From Streptomyces sp. ASQP_92 (GTDB taxonomy: Bacteria; Actinomycetota; Actinomycetes; Streptomycetales; Streptomycetaceae), in contig NZ_JAODUA010000001.1 in assembly GCF_025399895.1 (NCBI RefSeq), positions 806,001 through 870,000 of the forward strand: 64,000 bases of DNA. The letters are read 5' to 3'. Under the pieces are notes generated by a model that was not told the DNA's origin, did no database searches, and saw only the letters and a program-made list of their open reading frames with translations. Numbering within the stretch: position 1 is the first letter of the stretch; each line of letters starts with the position of its first letter. Both the position numbers and the translations under genes were made by a program. Below, piece after piece: positions 31,389 through 40,793 of this stretch.

Positions 31389-32683
31389 ACCGCGGTGGAG
31401 GTGGGCTGGGTGGCCGACCGGCGGCGCACCGCGTCCTCGTCGGTCGCCGCGTCGTAGGTGACCAGCTTGGGCAGGGCCGCGGCCAGCAGCCCCACCGCCG
31501 CGACGCAGGCGACCCCGCCCGACCACACCGCCGCCCTGGTCCCGGTCCAGCCGGCCATCGCGCCCGCCCGGACCTGGCCGAGCTGCGGGCCCACGCTGTA
31601 CGAGAGCACCTCTATCCCCGCGAGCCGGCCGCGCAGCTCCTCCGGGATGGTCTGGTTCCAGATCGTGGAGCGGCCGAGCCCGCTCAGCATGTCGCCCGCG
31701 CCCGCGACGGCGAGACAGGCGAGCACCAGCCACACGTTGCCGAGCAGCCCGGCCCCGGCCATCGCCGCGCCCCAGACCGCCGCCCCGCACACCACGAACA
31801 GGCCGTGCCGCCGCACCCGCGAGGTCCAGCCGCTGGTCAGGCTGAGCAGCACCGAACCGGCCGAGCCCGCCGCGTACATCAGGCCGAGCGACCAGTCGGC
31901 GTGCAGGCTCTCGGCGAGGAACGGGAAGATCGCGTTGGGGAAGGCGAAGAACATCGCGGCCAGGTCCACGGCGTACGTCCCGAGCAGCACCGGGCGCGAC
32001 CACGCGTAACGCGCGCCCTCCGCGATGCCCCGCAGCGAGGGCTTCTTGGCGTCATGGGCGGGCGGCGCCGGGCTCAGCCGGGCGCACATCAGCACCGACA
32101 CGGTGAACGTACCGATGGTGGTCGCGTACGCGGTGGCGGTGCCGGCGTACGCCACGACGAGGCCCGCCAGGGAGGGCCCCGCGATCGCGCCGAGCTGCCA
32201 GCGCACCGCGTTGAGGGCGGCGGCCGCCGGCAGGTGGTCGTGCGGGACGATCCGGGCCAGCAGTGAGTCCAGCGCCGGACGCTGGAGGCCGGACAGCGCC
32301 GAGACGCCCGCCGCCACCCCGTACAGCGGCCAGAGCATGGGGCTCGGCAACACCGCGTTGACCAGCAGGATCAGCGCGAGCAGGCCCAGGCCGGCCTCGG
32401 TGGCGAGAATGACCTTGCGGCGGTCCACGGCGTCCGCGAGGGCGCCGCCGTACAGACCGAAGACGACCAGCGGGACCAGTTCCACCGCGCCCATCGCGCC
32501 CACCGCGAGCGGCGAGTCGGTCAGCTCCTTGATCTGCAAGGGCAGCGCGACCATCGCCATGAAGCTGCCGAAGGTGGTGATCAGGCCCTGCACCCACAGC
32601 AACCGGAAATCGGCCGAGGCCCGCCAGGGGGCGAGGTCGGGCAGGACCGAGCGGAGTCGGGAGACGGCGGGTTCTTCGGGCAC
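31385..32683 (-). CDS. MFS transporter, EntS-like (MFS_3)
   Basis: A 432-residue MFS exporter with about 11-12 helices. FRLLWVQGLITTFGSFM in helix 1, LYGGALADAVDRRKV (motif A), and the C-terminal half with RSTIWNQTIPEELRGRLAGIE are typical of the enterobactin-exporter-like MFS_3 family, whose members export siderophores, macrolides and other compounds. The substrate is unknown. GTG at 32683 starts the gene; the ribosome site is weak. Confidence 0.87.
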   Translation of the reverse strand: MPEEPAVSRLRSVLPDLAPWRASADFRLLWVQGLITTFGSFMAMVALPLQIKELTDSPLAVGAMGAVELVPLVVFGLYGGALADAVDRRKVILATEAGLGLLALILLVNAVLPSPMLWPLYGVAAGVSALSGLQRPALDSLLARIVPHDHLPAAAALNAVRWQLGAIAGPSLAGLVVAYAGTATAYATTIGTFTVSVLMCARLSPAPPAHDAKKPSLRGIAEGARYAWSRPVLLGTYAVDLAAMFFAFPNAIFPFLAESLHADWSLGLMYAAGSAGSVLLSLTSGWTSRVRRHGLFVVCGAAVWGAAMAGAGLLGNVWLVLACLAVAGAGDMLSGLGRSTIWNQTIPEELRGRLAGIEVLSYSVGPQLGQVRAGAMAGWTGTRAAVWSGGVACVAAVGLLAAALPKLVTYDAATDEDAVRRRSATQPTSTAV

Positions 32684-32761
32684 GAAGGGCCATGCTGCGG
32701 GCGCGGGAGCACGCCCGCAAGTGAATTACCGGCCGTCAAGTGCCGCCTCGGGGAAGGCCCG

Positions 32762-33364
32762 TCACCAGCGGCCCGGCGGCGGGGCGGTCAGCTGATCGGC
32801 GAGCCGGCCGAGGCGGTCGCGGAAGCGGCGGGGGCCGCGCTGCGGGGGCAGGGTGTTCTCGCCGGTGGCGGCGCTGACCAGGTGCTGCACGGTGTCGAGG
32901 TCCAGTTCGGCGTCCGGCGCCACCGTCAGGGACTCGTGGGCCAGCCCCCGCACCTCGCGGTCGCCGCCGTCCAGGGCGAGCACCGTCGCACCCGCCCGGC
33001 GCGCGTCGTGGACCCGGCTCAGGAGTCCCTCGGCGGGCCGCTCGGGCGCCACCACGAGCAGCGTCTCGCCGCGCCGCGCCGCCTCCAGACGGCCGAGCCC
33101 GACGGACAGATGGGGCGGGCCGCCCGGCTCGGTGCGGTGGCGCACCAGCGTCGGGCTCAGCTCCGGCAGCCCCGACCAGGCGGCCTCGTCGGTGAGGTGG
33201 GCGGCCAGGTGCCAGGGCTCGTAGGACTGGGTGCCGACCAGGAGCAGCCCCCCTCCGTGCGGCACGACGGAGGAGCGCAGGACGCCCGCGAAGCGGCGGG
33301 TGGCCCGCAGCCACTCCGTCCCGGCGAGCACTTCCCGCAGCAGCGCGACCCGTACGGCATCCAT
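32762..33364 (-). CDS. Hypothetical protein with SIS-like fold
   Basis: A 200-residue cytoplasmic protein. The middle alternates strands and helices as in a sugar isomerase (SIS) fold: LLLVGTQSYEPWHLAAH, TLLVVAPERPAEG, and ATVLALDGG. The last 25 residues are Pro/Arg-rich. Active-site residues of known SIS enzymes are not identifiable, so only the fold is suggested. It lies divergent from npdG with 96 bases between starts. Confidence 0.72.
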   Translation of the reverse strand: MDAVRVALLREVLAGTEWLRATRRFAGVLRSSVVPHGGGLLLVGTQSYEPWHLAAHLTDEAAWSGLPELSPTLVRHRTEPGGPPHLSVGLGRLEAARRGETLLVVAPERPAEGLLSRVHDARRAGATVLALDGGDREVRGLAHESLTVAPDAELDLDTVQHLVSAATGENTLPPQRGPRRFRDRLGRLADQLTAPPPGRW

Positions 33365-33447
33365 GCCCGCGAGCCTGCCGCATCCGGCGGCGGCCGTGGG
33401 CCGAAACCCCGCTACGTCATCCCAACGAAGGGCGGGCTACGGCCGAG

Positions 33448-33453
33448 TAAGGT
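33448..33453 (+). promoter_or_regulatory. -10 box, leaderless npdG gene
   Basis: TAAGGT ends seven bases before the ATG at 33461 and no ribosome binding site is seen. Confidence 0.5.
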
Positions 33454-33460
33454 CGCCCTC

Positions 33461-34174
33461 ATGACTTCCACTGACAACGCCGGTAACGCTTCGAAGCCCG
33501 CCGCGAAGGACCCCTGGGAGCTTCCGGACGTCTCCGGTCTCGTCGTCGGCGTCCTCGGCGGCACCGGCGACCAGGGCCGCGGCCTCGCCTACCGGTTCGC
33601 CCGGGCCGGCCAGAAGGTGATCATCGGCTCGCGGGCCGCCGAGCGGGCGCGGACGGCGGCCGAGGAGCTCGGGCTCGGCGTCGAGGGCGCCGACAACGCC
33701 GAGTGCGCGCGGCGCAGCGACATCGTGATCGTGGCGGTGCCGTGGGACGGCCACGCCAAGACCCTGGAGTCGCTGCGCGAGGAGCTGGCGGGCAAGCTCG
33801 TCGTCGACTGCGTCAACCCGCTCGGCTTCGACAAGCAGGGCGCGTACGCCCTGAAGCCCGAGGAGGGCAGCGCCGCCCAGCAGGCCGCCGCCCTGCTGCC
33901 CGAATCCCGGGTGACCGCGGCCTTCCACCATCTGTCGGCGGTGCTGCTCCAGGACGCCTCGATCGAGGAGATCGACACCGATGTGATGGTCCTGGGCGAG
34001 TCCCGCGCCGACACCGATCTCTTGCAGGCGCTCGCCGCCCGCATCCCCGGCATGCGCGGTGTCTTCGCCGGGCGGCTGCGGGGCGCCCACCAGGTCGAGT
34101 CGCTCGTCGCCAACCTGATCTCGATGAACCGGCGCTACAAGGCGCACGCGGGGCTGCGCGTCACCGACGTCTGA
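33461..34174 (+). CDS. npdG: NADPH:F420 oxidoreductase
   Basis: A 237-residue F420-dependent NADP reductase (Fno/NpdG), moving hydride between coenzyme F420 and NADP. The NADP-binding motif GVLGGTGDQGRGLAYRFA is near residues 30-47, with GSRAAERA after strand 2 supplying Arg for the phosphate. IVIVAVPWDGH and VDCVNPLGFDKQGAY are the family motifs that hold F420. In streptomycetes F420 is used for redox steps in antibiotic and lincosamide pathways and general detoxification. ATG at 33461 is seven bases after TAAGGT. Confidence 0.93.
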   Translation: MTSTDNAGNASKPAAKDPWELPDVSGLVVGVLGGTGDQGRGLAYRFARAGQKVIIGSRAAERARTAAEELGLGVEGADNAECARRSDIVIVAVPWDGHAKTLESLREELAGKLVVDCVNPLGFDKQGAYALKPEEGSAAQQAAALLPESRVTAAFHHLSAVLLQDASIEEIDTDVMVLGESRADTDLLQALAARIPGMRGVFAGRLRGAHQVESLVANLISMNRRYKAHAGLRVTDV

Positions 34175-34295
34175 GGACGGCCGGCCATGGGGGACACTGG
34201 ACGGGCGGGTGCGAAGGCGCCCGCCCGTCCCGTGTTGTTCCGCTCGATGCTTGCTCGACCCGAGTGCCGAAGTACCCCGACAGGAGCCGACCTCC

Positions 34296-34472
34296 ATGCC
34301 CCGCCTCGCTCTGTACGCCCTCGTCGTCTGTGTCCTCGCCGTCGTCGCGGCCGTGGTCTCCTTCGCCCAGGGCAGCTGGCTCGGAATCATCTGGGTGCTG
34401 CTCGTCGGACTCTCGTCCAACATGACGTGGTACTACCTGCGCCGGGGCCGCGCCGCTAGCTCTGCGGAGTGA
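34296..34472 (+). CDS. Two-helix small membrane protein (58 aa)
   Basis: MPRLALYALVVCVLAVVAAV begins the protein, followed by a short loop and a second helix GIIWVLLVGLSSNMTWYYL, ending RRGRAASSAE. CAGGAG lies nine bases upstream of the ATG. The 3' end overlaps the convergent M50 protease gene by 17 bases. Function unknown. Confidence 0.7.
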   Translation: MPRLALYALVVCVLAVVAAVVSFAQGSWLGIIWVLLVGLSSNMTWYYLRRGRAASSAE

Positions 34473-35250
34473 GCGAGAGGTCCGGCCAGAACTGGTAGAG
34501 GCTGCGGCCGGTCGCCGCCGCCACGTCGGGCACCCCGAGACCTTCGAGGATCGCGTAGACCAGCCGGAAGAACTCCTGGTTGACCTCGGGGATCCACAGC
34601 AGCCCGAACACCGCGAGCAGCCCGAACGGGGCGAACGGCTCGACCTGGCGGCGCGCCGCGTGCGACAGCCAGGGCTCGATGATCCCGTACCCGTCGAGGC
34701 CCGGCACCGGCAGGAAGTTCAGGAGCGCCGCCGTCACCTGGAGCAGTGCGAGGAACGCCAGCGCGGCGCGGAAGTCGTCGGGCACCCCGTCCAGCGCGTG
34801 CAGCCAGAACGGGGCCGTGCACACGAGGGCGAAGGCGACATTGGTGAGCGGGCCCGCCGCCGAGATCAGGCTGTGCCGCCAGCGGCCGCGGATCCGACCG
34901 CGCTCGATGAAGACCGCGCCGCCGGGAAGCCCGATGCCGCCCATGATGACGAAGATGACCGGCAGCACGATCGACAGCAGTGCGTGCGTGTACTTCAGCG
35001 GATTGAGCGTCAGATAGCCCTTGGCGCCGATCGTGATGTCCCCGCCGTGCAGCGCGGTGCGGGCGTGCGCGTACTCGTGCAGGCACAGCGACACCACCCA
35101 CGCGGACGTCACGAACAGGAACACGGCGAGGCCGGGCGACGCGGCGTAACTCGTCCACACCGCCCACCCGGAGACCGCCATCACGGCGACGATCCCGAGG
35201 AAGACCGGGCTGATCCGCCGGTCGTGGTGGCGGGAGGGTGCGGTGGCCAT
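34456..35250 (-). CDS. Site-2 protease family (M50) membrane metalloprotease
   Basis: A 264-residue polytopic protein with the intramembrane zinc motif HEYAH in VSLCLHEYAHART near residue 55 and the third ligand in NFLPVPGLDGYGI near 180. About six helices are visible, and no PDZ or CBS domain is present, which places it in the minimal S2P class. Its substrate is unknown; such proteases often release membrane-bound regulators. Converges on a 58-residue membrane protein, which would be a suitable size for a substrate, but this is only a thought. Confidence 0.88.
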   Translation of the reverse strand: MATAPSRHHDRRISPVFLGIVAVMAVSGWAVWTSYAASPGLAVFLFVTSAWVVSLCLHEYAHARTALHGGDITIGAKGYLTLNPLKYTHALLSIVLPVIFVIMGGIGLPGGAVFIERGRIRGRWRHSLISAAGPLTNVAFALVCTAPFWLHALDGVPDDFRAALAFLALLQVTAALLNFLPVPGLDGYGIIEPWLSHAARRQVEPFAPFGLLAVFGLLWIPEVNQEFFRLVYAILEGLGVPDVAAATGRSLYQFWPDLSLTPQS

Positions 35251-35388
35251 GCGAGGCGCTCCAGTGCTGGTGGGACGAGTGGACGGATCGCGCCCGACCG
35301 TACAGGGGGTGACCGTCAAACGTCTCGCGGGCCGGGGGGAGTTCCCGCCGCGGCACCGGGCCGCGGCGCCGTCGATGAGAATGGGGGC

Positions 35389-38300
35389 GTGCGCTACCGG
35401 ATTCTCGGCAACACCCAGGCCCGCCACCCCGACGGCACCCCCCTCGCCCTCGGCGGTGCGCGGCTGCGCGCCCTGGTGACGGTGCTCGCGCTGCGGCCGG
35501 GCCGGGCCGCCTCCGTCGGCACCCTCGTCGACGAGGTGTGGGGCGGCGAACCGCCCGCCGACGCGCCCGCCGCGCTCCAGGCGCTGGTCGGCCGGTTGCG
35601 CCGGGCTCTCGGTCATGACGCGGTGTTCTCCGCGGAGAGCGGCGGATACGGACTCGCCGCCGAGGCCGACGACATCGACCTGCACCGCTTCGAGCGGCTC
35701 ACCGCCGACGGCGCCCGGGCCCTGGAGGAGGGCGATCCGGCGAAGGCCGCCACTCTGCTCGACGACGCCCTCGCCCTGTGGACCGGGCCCGCGCTCGCCG
35801 ATCTGCCCGACCCCGGAGCCCGGGCCGCCCGCGCCGAGGCCCGCCGCCTGGACGCCCGCAGGCTCCGGCTCGCGGCCGCCCTCGCGCTCGGCCGCGCCGA
35901 CGAGACGCTGGCCGAACTCGCCGCGCTGTGCGCGAGCCACCCCCTGGACGAGCCGCTGCACGCGCTGCGCATCCGGGCCCTGCGGGCCGCGGGCCGCCCC
36001 GCCGAGGCGCTCGCCGGGTACGAGAGCGCCCGGGCCGCCCTCGCCGAGGAGCTCGGCACCGACCCCGGGCCCGAACTGCGCGCCATCCACGCCGAGTTGC
36101 TCAGCCCGCCGGCCGAGCCGCGACCGGCGCCGGCTCCCACCGCGCCCGGCAATCTGCGGGCCCGCCTCACCTCCTTCGTCGGGCGCGAGGGCGACCTCGC
36201 CGACATCCGCGGCGACCTCGAAAGCGCCCGGCTCGTCACCCTGCTCGGGCCCGGCGGGGCCGGCAAGACCCGGCTCTCGCAGGAGGCGGCCGAGAGCGCC
36301 GCGCAGTGCTGGCCGGACGGGGTGTGGCTGGCCGAACTCGCGCCCGTGGAGGACCCGGCCGGGGTGCCCGCCGCGGTGCTCACCGCGGTCGGCGCCCGCA
36401 AGACGGTGCTGCACGCGGCGGGCGCCGAGGAACTGAGGGCGGCCGACCGGCACGCGGACGACCCGGCGGTGCGGCTCGCCGAACACTGCGGGCCGCGCCG
36501 CATGCTGCTGCTCCTGGACAACTGCGAGCATGTGGTCGGCGCCGCCGCCGAACTCGCCGAGTATCTGCTCGCCCGCTGTCCGCACCTGGTCGTCCTCGCC
36601 ACCAGCCGCGAACCGCTGGGCGTGCCGGGGGAGTTGGTGCGGCCCGTCGAGCCGCTGCCCACGCCGTTCGCGCTGCGGCTGCTCGCCGAGCGGGGCGCCT
36701 CGGCCCGGCCGGGCTTTCGTATCGAGGACGATCCGGACGCGGCCGCCGAGATCTGCCGCCGCCTGGACGGCCTCCCGCTCGCCATCGAACTGGCCGCGGC
36801 CCGGCTGCGCGCGCTGACGCTGCGTCAGATCGCGGACCGGCTCGACGACCGCTTCCGGCTGCTCACCAGCGGCAGCCGCACCGTGCTTCCCCGCCAGCAG
36901 ACGCTGCGGGCCGTCGTCGACTGGTCCTGGGACCTCCTGGAGGCGCCCGAGCGGGCGGTCCTTGGCCGCCTCGCCGTCTTCGCGGGCGGCTGCGACCTGG
37001 CGGCGGCCGAGGCGGTGTGCGCCGAGCGGGGCCGCGCCGAGCGGGGCCCGACCGCCGAGGTGGCGACCGAGGACGTCGCCACCGTCCTCGGCTCGCTCAT
37101 CGACAAGTCGCTCGTGGTGGCCGCCCCCGACGACACCGGCGACATGCGCTACCGGTTGCTCGAAACCGTCGCCGAGTACGCGGCGGAGCGGCTCGACGGG
37201 GCCGGGGACCGGGCCGGCGCCGAGCGGCGCCACCTCACGTACTACCGCGAGCTCGCCCGGCGCAACGACGGCGCACTGCGCGGCCCGGGCCAGCGGGCCG
37301 CCGTCGACACCTTCGAGCGCGAGTACGAGAACCTGCGGACCGCGCTGCGCCGCTCGATCGCGCTGCGCGACGAGCACGAGGCGCTCTGTCTGGTGCACGC
37401 GCTGCTCTGGTACTGGCAGATGCGCGATCTGCGGGTCGACTCGCGGTCCTGGGCGCGGGAGGTGGCCGCCCTCGGCCCCGACCCGTTCGCGCCGCCCCTG
37501 ACGCCCGCGCCCCCGGTCCACGTCCGCTGCACGGACGCCCCGCCGCCGTTCGACGACGAGGTGCTCCAGGAGGCGCGGCGCGGGGTGCGTCTGATCCAAC
37601 TGGTCTCCATGGACCACGAGGTGGACGACTGGACCACGCCCGAAGCCATGGAGCGGCTGCGCGCGATCGTCTCCGTCTACCGACCCGGGCTGCCCCAGAC
37701 CTGCCGCATGCCGGGCTCCCTGTGGTTCTTCCCCGTCGTGCTCACGGGCGACCAGGACCGGCTCAGAGAGGTCCTCGACGCGACCGTGACGGCCTGCGAG
37801 GAGTTCGGCTACGAGTGGGAGCTGGCCGCCGCCCTCCAGATGCGCGCCAACGTCCTCGCCAACCGCACCGCGTGGTCGGGGGACGCGGCCGGCGACGCCG
37901 ACGCCAGCCTCCGGATGTTCCAGCGCCTCGGGGACGCCTGGGGCGCGGCCGAGGCGCTGGGCGCCCGGGGCGAGGCCCGCGAGAAACGGGGCGAATTCGA
38001 CCTCGCCGCCGAGGACTTCGCCGCCGCCCTCCAGTACGCCGAGCAACTCGGCGCCCAGGCCCAGGCGACCCTCCTCAAGGCCAGGCTCGCGGGCACCCTC
38101 CTGGAGACCGGACGGGAGGGGCGGGGTGAGGCGATGCTGCGCGAGATCCTCGCCGACGGCCACCGCGCGGGCGCCGAGGCGCGGCCCGCGGCCCGGCTCC
38201 TGCTCACCACCTGGCTGGGCCGCACCGGGCGGTTCGAGGAGGCGCGCGAACAGATCGAGACGATGCTGGGGGACTTCCGGGGCGCCAACCTGCTGCTCTT

Positions 38301-38706
38301 CGAGGGGTTCGTCCTCGGGGTGCGGGCCTGGCTGGACAACGAGCAGGGCCGGTTCGAGGACGCCGTGGCCGGGGCGCTGACCGCGCTCGGCCGGGCCCGG
38401 GAGCCGCTCTCCCGGATGATCGCGCCGGAGATGATCGCGGTCCATCTGCTCACCGCGGCCTGGGGGATCGCCGGGCTCGGCGGCGCCGGCAACGCCCTGG
38501 ACGCGGCGCGGTTGATCGGGGCCCACGACGCCCTGCTCCCGGCCGGCCACTTCCTCTCGCCCGGGGAGGCGAGGCAGCGGACCTCGGCCGAGCGGGTCAC
38601 CCGCGCCCTGCTCGACGACGCCGCGTACACGGGCGCACACGCCGAAGGCGGCGGCCTCTCCATCGAGGAGGCCACCGCCTTGGTGCGACGCGATCGCAAG
38701 TACTGA
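35389..38706 (+). CDS. AfsR/SARP-like BTAD NB-ARC regulator
   Basis: A 1105-residue regulator. Residues 1-90 form an OmpR-type winged helix (ALGGARLRALVTVLALRPG, with TLVDEVWGGEPP). Residues 95-245 form the BTAD helical domain ending RAALAEELGTDPGPELRAIH. Then comes an NB-ARC-type STAND ATPase with P-loop GPGGAGKTR near 286 and Walker B LLLLDNCEHVV, and a C-terminal half of TPR-like helical repeats. Such proteins activate secondary metabolite or stress operons. No biosynthetic cluster is here; the nearest candidate target is the convergent DrrAB-like exporter. GTG at 35389 is the start. Confidence 0.9.
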   Translation: MRYRILGNTQARHPDGTPLALGGARLRALVTVLALRPGRAASVGTLVDEVWGGEPPADAPAALQALVGRLRRALGHDAVFSAESGGYGLAAEADDIDLHRFERLTADGARALEEGDPAKAATLLDDALALWTGPALADLPDPGARAARAEARRLDARRLRLAAALALGRADETLAELAALCASHPLDEPLHALRIRALRAAGRPAEALAGYESARAALAEELGTDPGPELRAIHAELLSPPAEPRPAPAPTAPGNLRARLTSFVGREGDLADIRGDLESARLVTLLGPGGAGKTRLSQEAAESAAQCWPDGVWLAELAPVEDPAGVPAAVLTAVGARKTVLHAAGAEELRAADRHADDPAVRLAEHCGPRRMLLLLDNCEHVVGAAAELAEYLLARCPHLVVLATSREPLGVPGELVRPVEPLPTPFALRLLAERGASARPGFRIEDDPDAAAEICRRLDGLPLAIELAAARLRALTLRQIADRLDDRFRLLTSGSRTVLPRQQTLRAVVDWSWDLLEAPERAVLGRLAVFAGGCDLAAAEAVCAERGRAERGPTAEVATEDVATVLGSLIDKSLVVAAPDDTGDMRYRLLETVAEYAAERLDGAGDRAGAERRHLTYYRELARRNDGALRGPGQRAAVDTFEREYENLRTALRRSIALRDEHEALCLVHALLWYWQMRDLRVDSRSWAREVAALGPDPFAPPLTPAPPVHVRCTDAPPPFDDEVLQEARRGVRLIQLVSMDHEVDDWTTPEAMERLRAIVSVYRPGLPQTCRMPGSLWFFPVVLTGDQDRLREVLDATVTACEEFGYEWELAAALQMRANVLANRTAWSGDAAGDADASLRMFQRLGDAWGAAEALGARGEAREKRGEFDLAAEDFAAALQYAEQLGAQAQATLLKARLAGTLLETGREGRGEAMLREILADGHRAGAEARPAARLLLTTWLGRTGRFEEAREQIETMLGDFRGANLLLFEGFVLGVRAWLDNEQGRFEDAVAGALTALGRAREPLSRMIAPEMIAVHLLTAAWGIAGLGGAGNALDAARLIGAHDALLPAGHFLSPGEARQRTSAERVTRALLDDAAYTGAHAEGGGLSIEEATALVRRDRKY

Positions 38707-38719
38707 CGACCCGTCAGGA

Positions 38720-39571
38720 TCAGGTGCGCTTACGGAACTTGGCGACCGCCAGCGGGGCCATCACCAGCGTGATCCCGGCCGACCAGGCCAGCGTCATCAG
38801 GGCGGAGTGGGCGACCGGGCCGCCGATCATCAGGCCCCGGGCCGCGTCCGCCAGGTTGGACAGCGGGTTGTAGTCGGTGAAGGACTGCAACCAGCCCGGC
38901 ATCGTCGTCGGCTTGGCGAAGATGGACGAGCCGAACTGCAGCGGCATCAGCACGAGCATGGCCACTCCCTGGACGGCCTGGGCCGTCTTCATGGTGAGTC
39001 CGAGCAGGATGAAGATCCACATGAGCGAGGCGCCGAACGTCAGCGACAGGCCGACCGCGGCGAGCAGGCCCCACACCGAGGTGCTGATGCTGAGGCCCAG
39101 GATGAAGCCCATGATCAGCAGGATCGTGGTGGCCACCATCATGCGGCCCACCTCGACCACCATCTTGGCGATGAGGACGGACGACCGGGCGATGGGCATC
39201 GTCCGGAAACGGTCCATCACGCCCTTCTTGAAGTCGTCGTTGACGCCGGTGCCGACGGCCATCGCGATGTTGAGGCCCATCATCGCCATCAGGCCGGGCA
39301 CCAGGTAGTTGACGTATGCGCCCTGGTTGCCGTCGCCGAACATCGCGCCGCCGAAGACGTACACGAACAGCAGGATGAAGATGATCGGCATCAGCACGGC
39401 GTCGAACATCGACTCCGGGTCGGCCTTGATCTGGAGCATGTTGCGGCGGGCCAGGGCGCCGATGTGGCGCAGGTTCGCCCGCAGCCCGATCCGTACGTCG
39501 TCCGCACCGGCGGGCCGCGGCGGGGCGGTGGGGGACTGCTGGGCGGGCGCCTCGACAGTGGTGGTGCTCAT
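38720..39571 (-). CDS. ABC-2 permease, DrrB-like
   Basis: A 283-residue ABC-2 permease of the daunorubicin-resistance type. After a polar N-terminal 40 residues there are six helices, with the DrrB pattern MLQIKADPESMFDAVLMPIIF and DRFRTMPIARSSVL between helices 2 and 3. Its ATG overlaps the stop of the ATPase gene (ATGA). Exports a drug or lipid not identifiable here. Confidence 0.91.
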   Translation of the reverse strand: MSTTTVEAPAQQSPTAPPRPAGADDVRIGLRANLRHIGALARRNMLQIKADPESMFDAVLMPIIFILLFVYVFGGAMFGDGNQGAYVNYLVPGLMAMMGLNIAMAVGTGVNDDFKKGVMDRFRTMPIARSSVLIAKMVVEVGRMMVATTILLIMGFILGLSISTSVWGLLAAVGLSLTFGASLMWIFILLGLTMKTAQAVQGVAMLVLMPLQFGSSIFAKPTTMPGWLQSFTDYNPLSNLADAARGLMIGGPVAHSALMTLAWSAGITLVMAPLAVAKFRKRT

Positions 39572-40605
39572 GCCGCGACCTCCTCGGTCTCTCGGTGGGC
39601 CTCCTGGGCGTCGGCGGTCTTCTGGCCGGTGATGGCCAAGAACACCTCGTCCAGGCTGGGAAGGTGGGTGCCTATGTGGGCGATGCCATAGCCGCGGGAG
39701 CCCAACAGGGCTACCACGGCGGTCAGTTGCTGGTCGCTGAGGATCGGCACGTTGAGCACACCCTCGTCGGGCACGACCTGGGTGCCGGAGACACCGGCGA
39801 GGCCCGCCTCGGTGACGGCCCGCGCCATCGAGCCCAACTGCTCGGGGTCGGTGGGCCGGATCTGCAAAGTGCGGCCGCCGACCCGGGCCTTCAGCTCGTC
39901 GACCTCGCCGTTGGCGATGACCGTGCCGCGGTCGATGACCGTCAGCTCGCTCGCCAGCTGCTCGGCCTCCTCCATGTACTGCGTGGTCAGCAGCACGGTG
40001 GCGCCCTCGGCGACCATCCGGCGCACCTCGTCCCACACCTCGTTGCGGGTGCGCGGGTCGAGGCCGGTGGTCGGCTCGTCCAGATACAGCACGGCCGGGT
40101 GGCCGATCATGGAGGCGGCCAGGTCGAGCCTGCGGCGCATGCCGCCGGAGTAGGTCATCGCGGGCCGCTTGGCGGCGTCGGTGAGCGAGAAGCGCTCAAG
40201 CAGCTCGTCGGCGCGCGAGCGCGCCTCCTTGCGGGACAGGTCGAGCAGCCGGCCGATCATGTACAGGTTCTCGCGGCCGGACAGCTTCTCGTCGACCGAG
40301 GCGTACTGCCCGGTCAGACCGATCGTGCGGCGCAGCTGCCGGGGCTGGCGCACCACGTCGTAACCGGCCACGGTGGCGGTGCCCGCGTCCGGCACGAGCA
40401 GGGTGGACAGGCAGCGTACGAGTGTCGTCTTGCCGGCGCCGTTCGGTCCGAGGACACCGAGCACGGTGCCCTCGCGGACGTCCAGGTCGACGCCGTCCAG
40501 CGCCTTGGTGGAGCCGAAGTGCTTCACCAGCCCCCGTACGGAGATGGCGGTGCCGGCGGCGATTCCGTCGGCACCACCGGTGGGGTTCTTGTCGATTCGC
40601 GTCAT
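39568..40605 (-). CDS. ABC ATPase, DrrA-like
   Basis: A 345-residue ATPase with Walker A GPNGAGKTT, signature YSGGMRRRLDLA, Walker B VLYLDEPTTGLDP and H-loop TTQYMEEAEQL, followed by the DrrA C-terminal domain with LPSLDEVFLAITG. These drug exporters confer self-resistance in producers. ATG at 40605 is preferred; GTG at 40629 would add eight residues. It forms a coupled unit with the permease gene and converges with the BTAD regulator. Confidence 0.92.
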   Translation of the reverse strand: MTRIDKNPTGGADGIAAGTAISVRGLVKHFGSTKALDGVDLDVREGTVLGVLGPNGAGKTTLVRCLSTLLVPDAGTATVAGYDVVRQPRQLRRTIGLTGQYASVDEKLSGRENLYMIGRLLDLSRKEARSRADELLERFSLTDAAKRPAMTYSGGMRRRLDLAASMIGHPAVLYLDEPTTGLDPRTRNEVWDEVRRMVAEGATVLLTTQYMEEAEQLASELTVIDRGTVIANGEVDELKARVGGRTLQIRPTDPEQLGSMARAVTEAGLAGVSGTQVVPDEGVLNVPILSDQQLTAVVALLGSRGYGIAHIGTHLPSLDEVFLAITGQKTADAQEAHRETEEVAA

Positions 40606-40719
40606 GTCCACCAAGGTGCCAGGCGTCACCGACAGGGCGCCGACAAGCCACCGACAGCCCCGGGACGCCCCGCCGACAGCCGTCCACCAGGCCCGTACCG
40701 GCCACCCCGGCCCGGCCCG

Positions 40720-40766
40720 CGACGACGGACAGCCCGCCGATGGGGGAAGTCGGCGGACTGTCGTCG
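40720..40766. terminator. Hairpin downstream of panB
   Basis: A long imperfect stem pairs 40720-40740 (ending CCCGCCGA) with 40750-40766 (beginning TCGGCGG) around a loop TGGGGGAAG. It lies 27 bases after the panB stop, in front of the DrrA-like gene start, so it can end panB transcription. Confidence 0.65.
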
Positions 40767-40793
40767 TGACCGCAGTGGCTCAGGGGGCGATGG

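Noticed and set aside
34456..38640. A 1394-codon open frame on the minus strand opposite the BTAD regulator
   Set aside because: Only its 3' end is the M50 protease gene. The rest mirrors the regulator gene, reads as Gly/Arg/Pro/Glu-rich low complexity and has no domain; long antisense frames are expected in high-GC genes.
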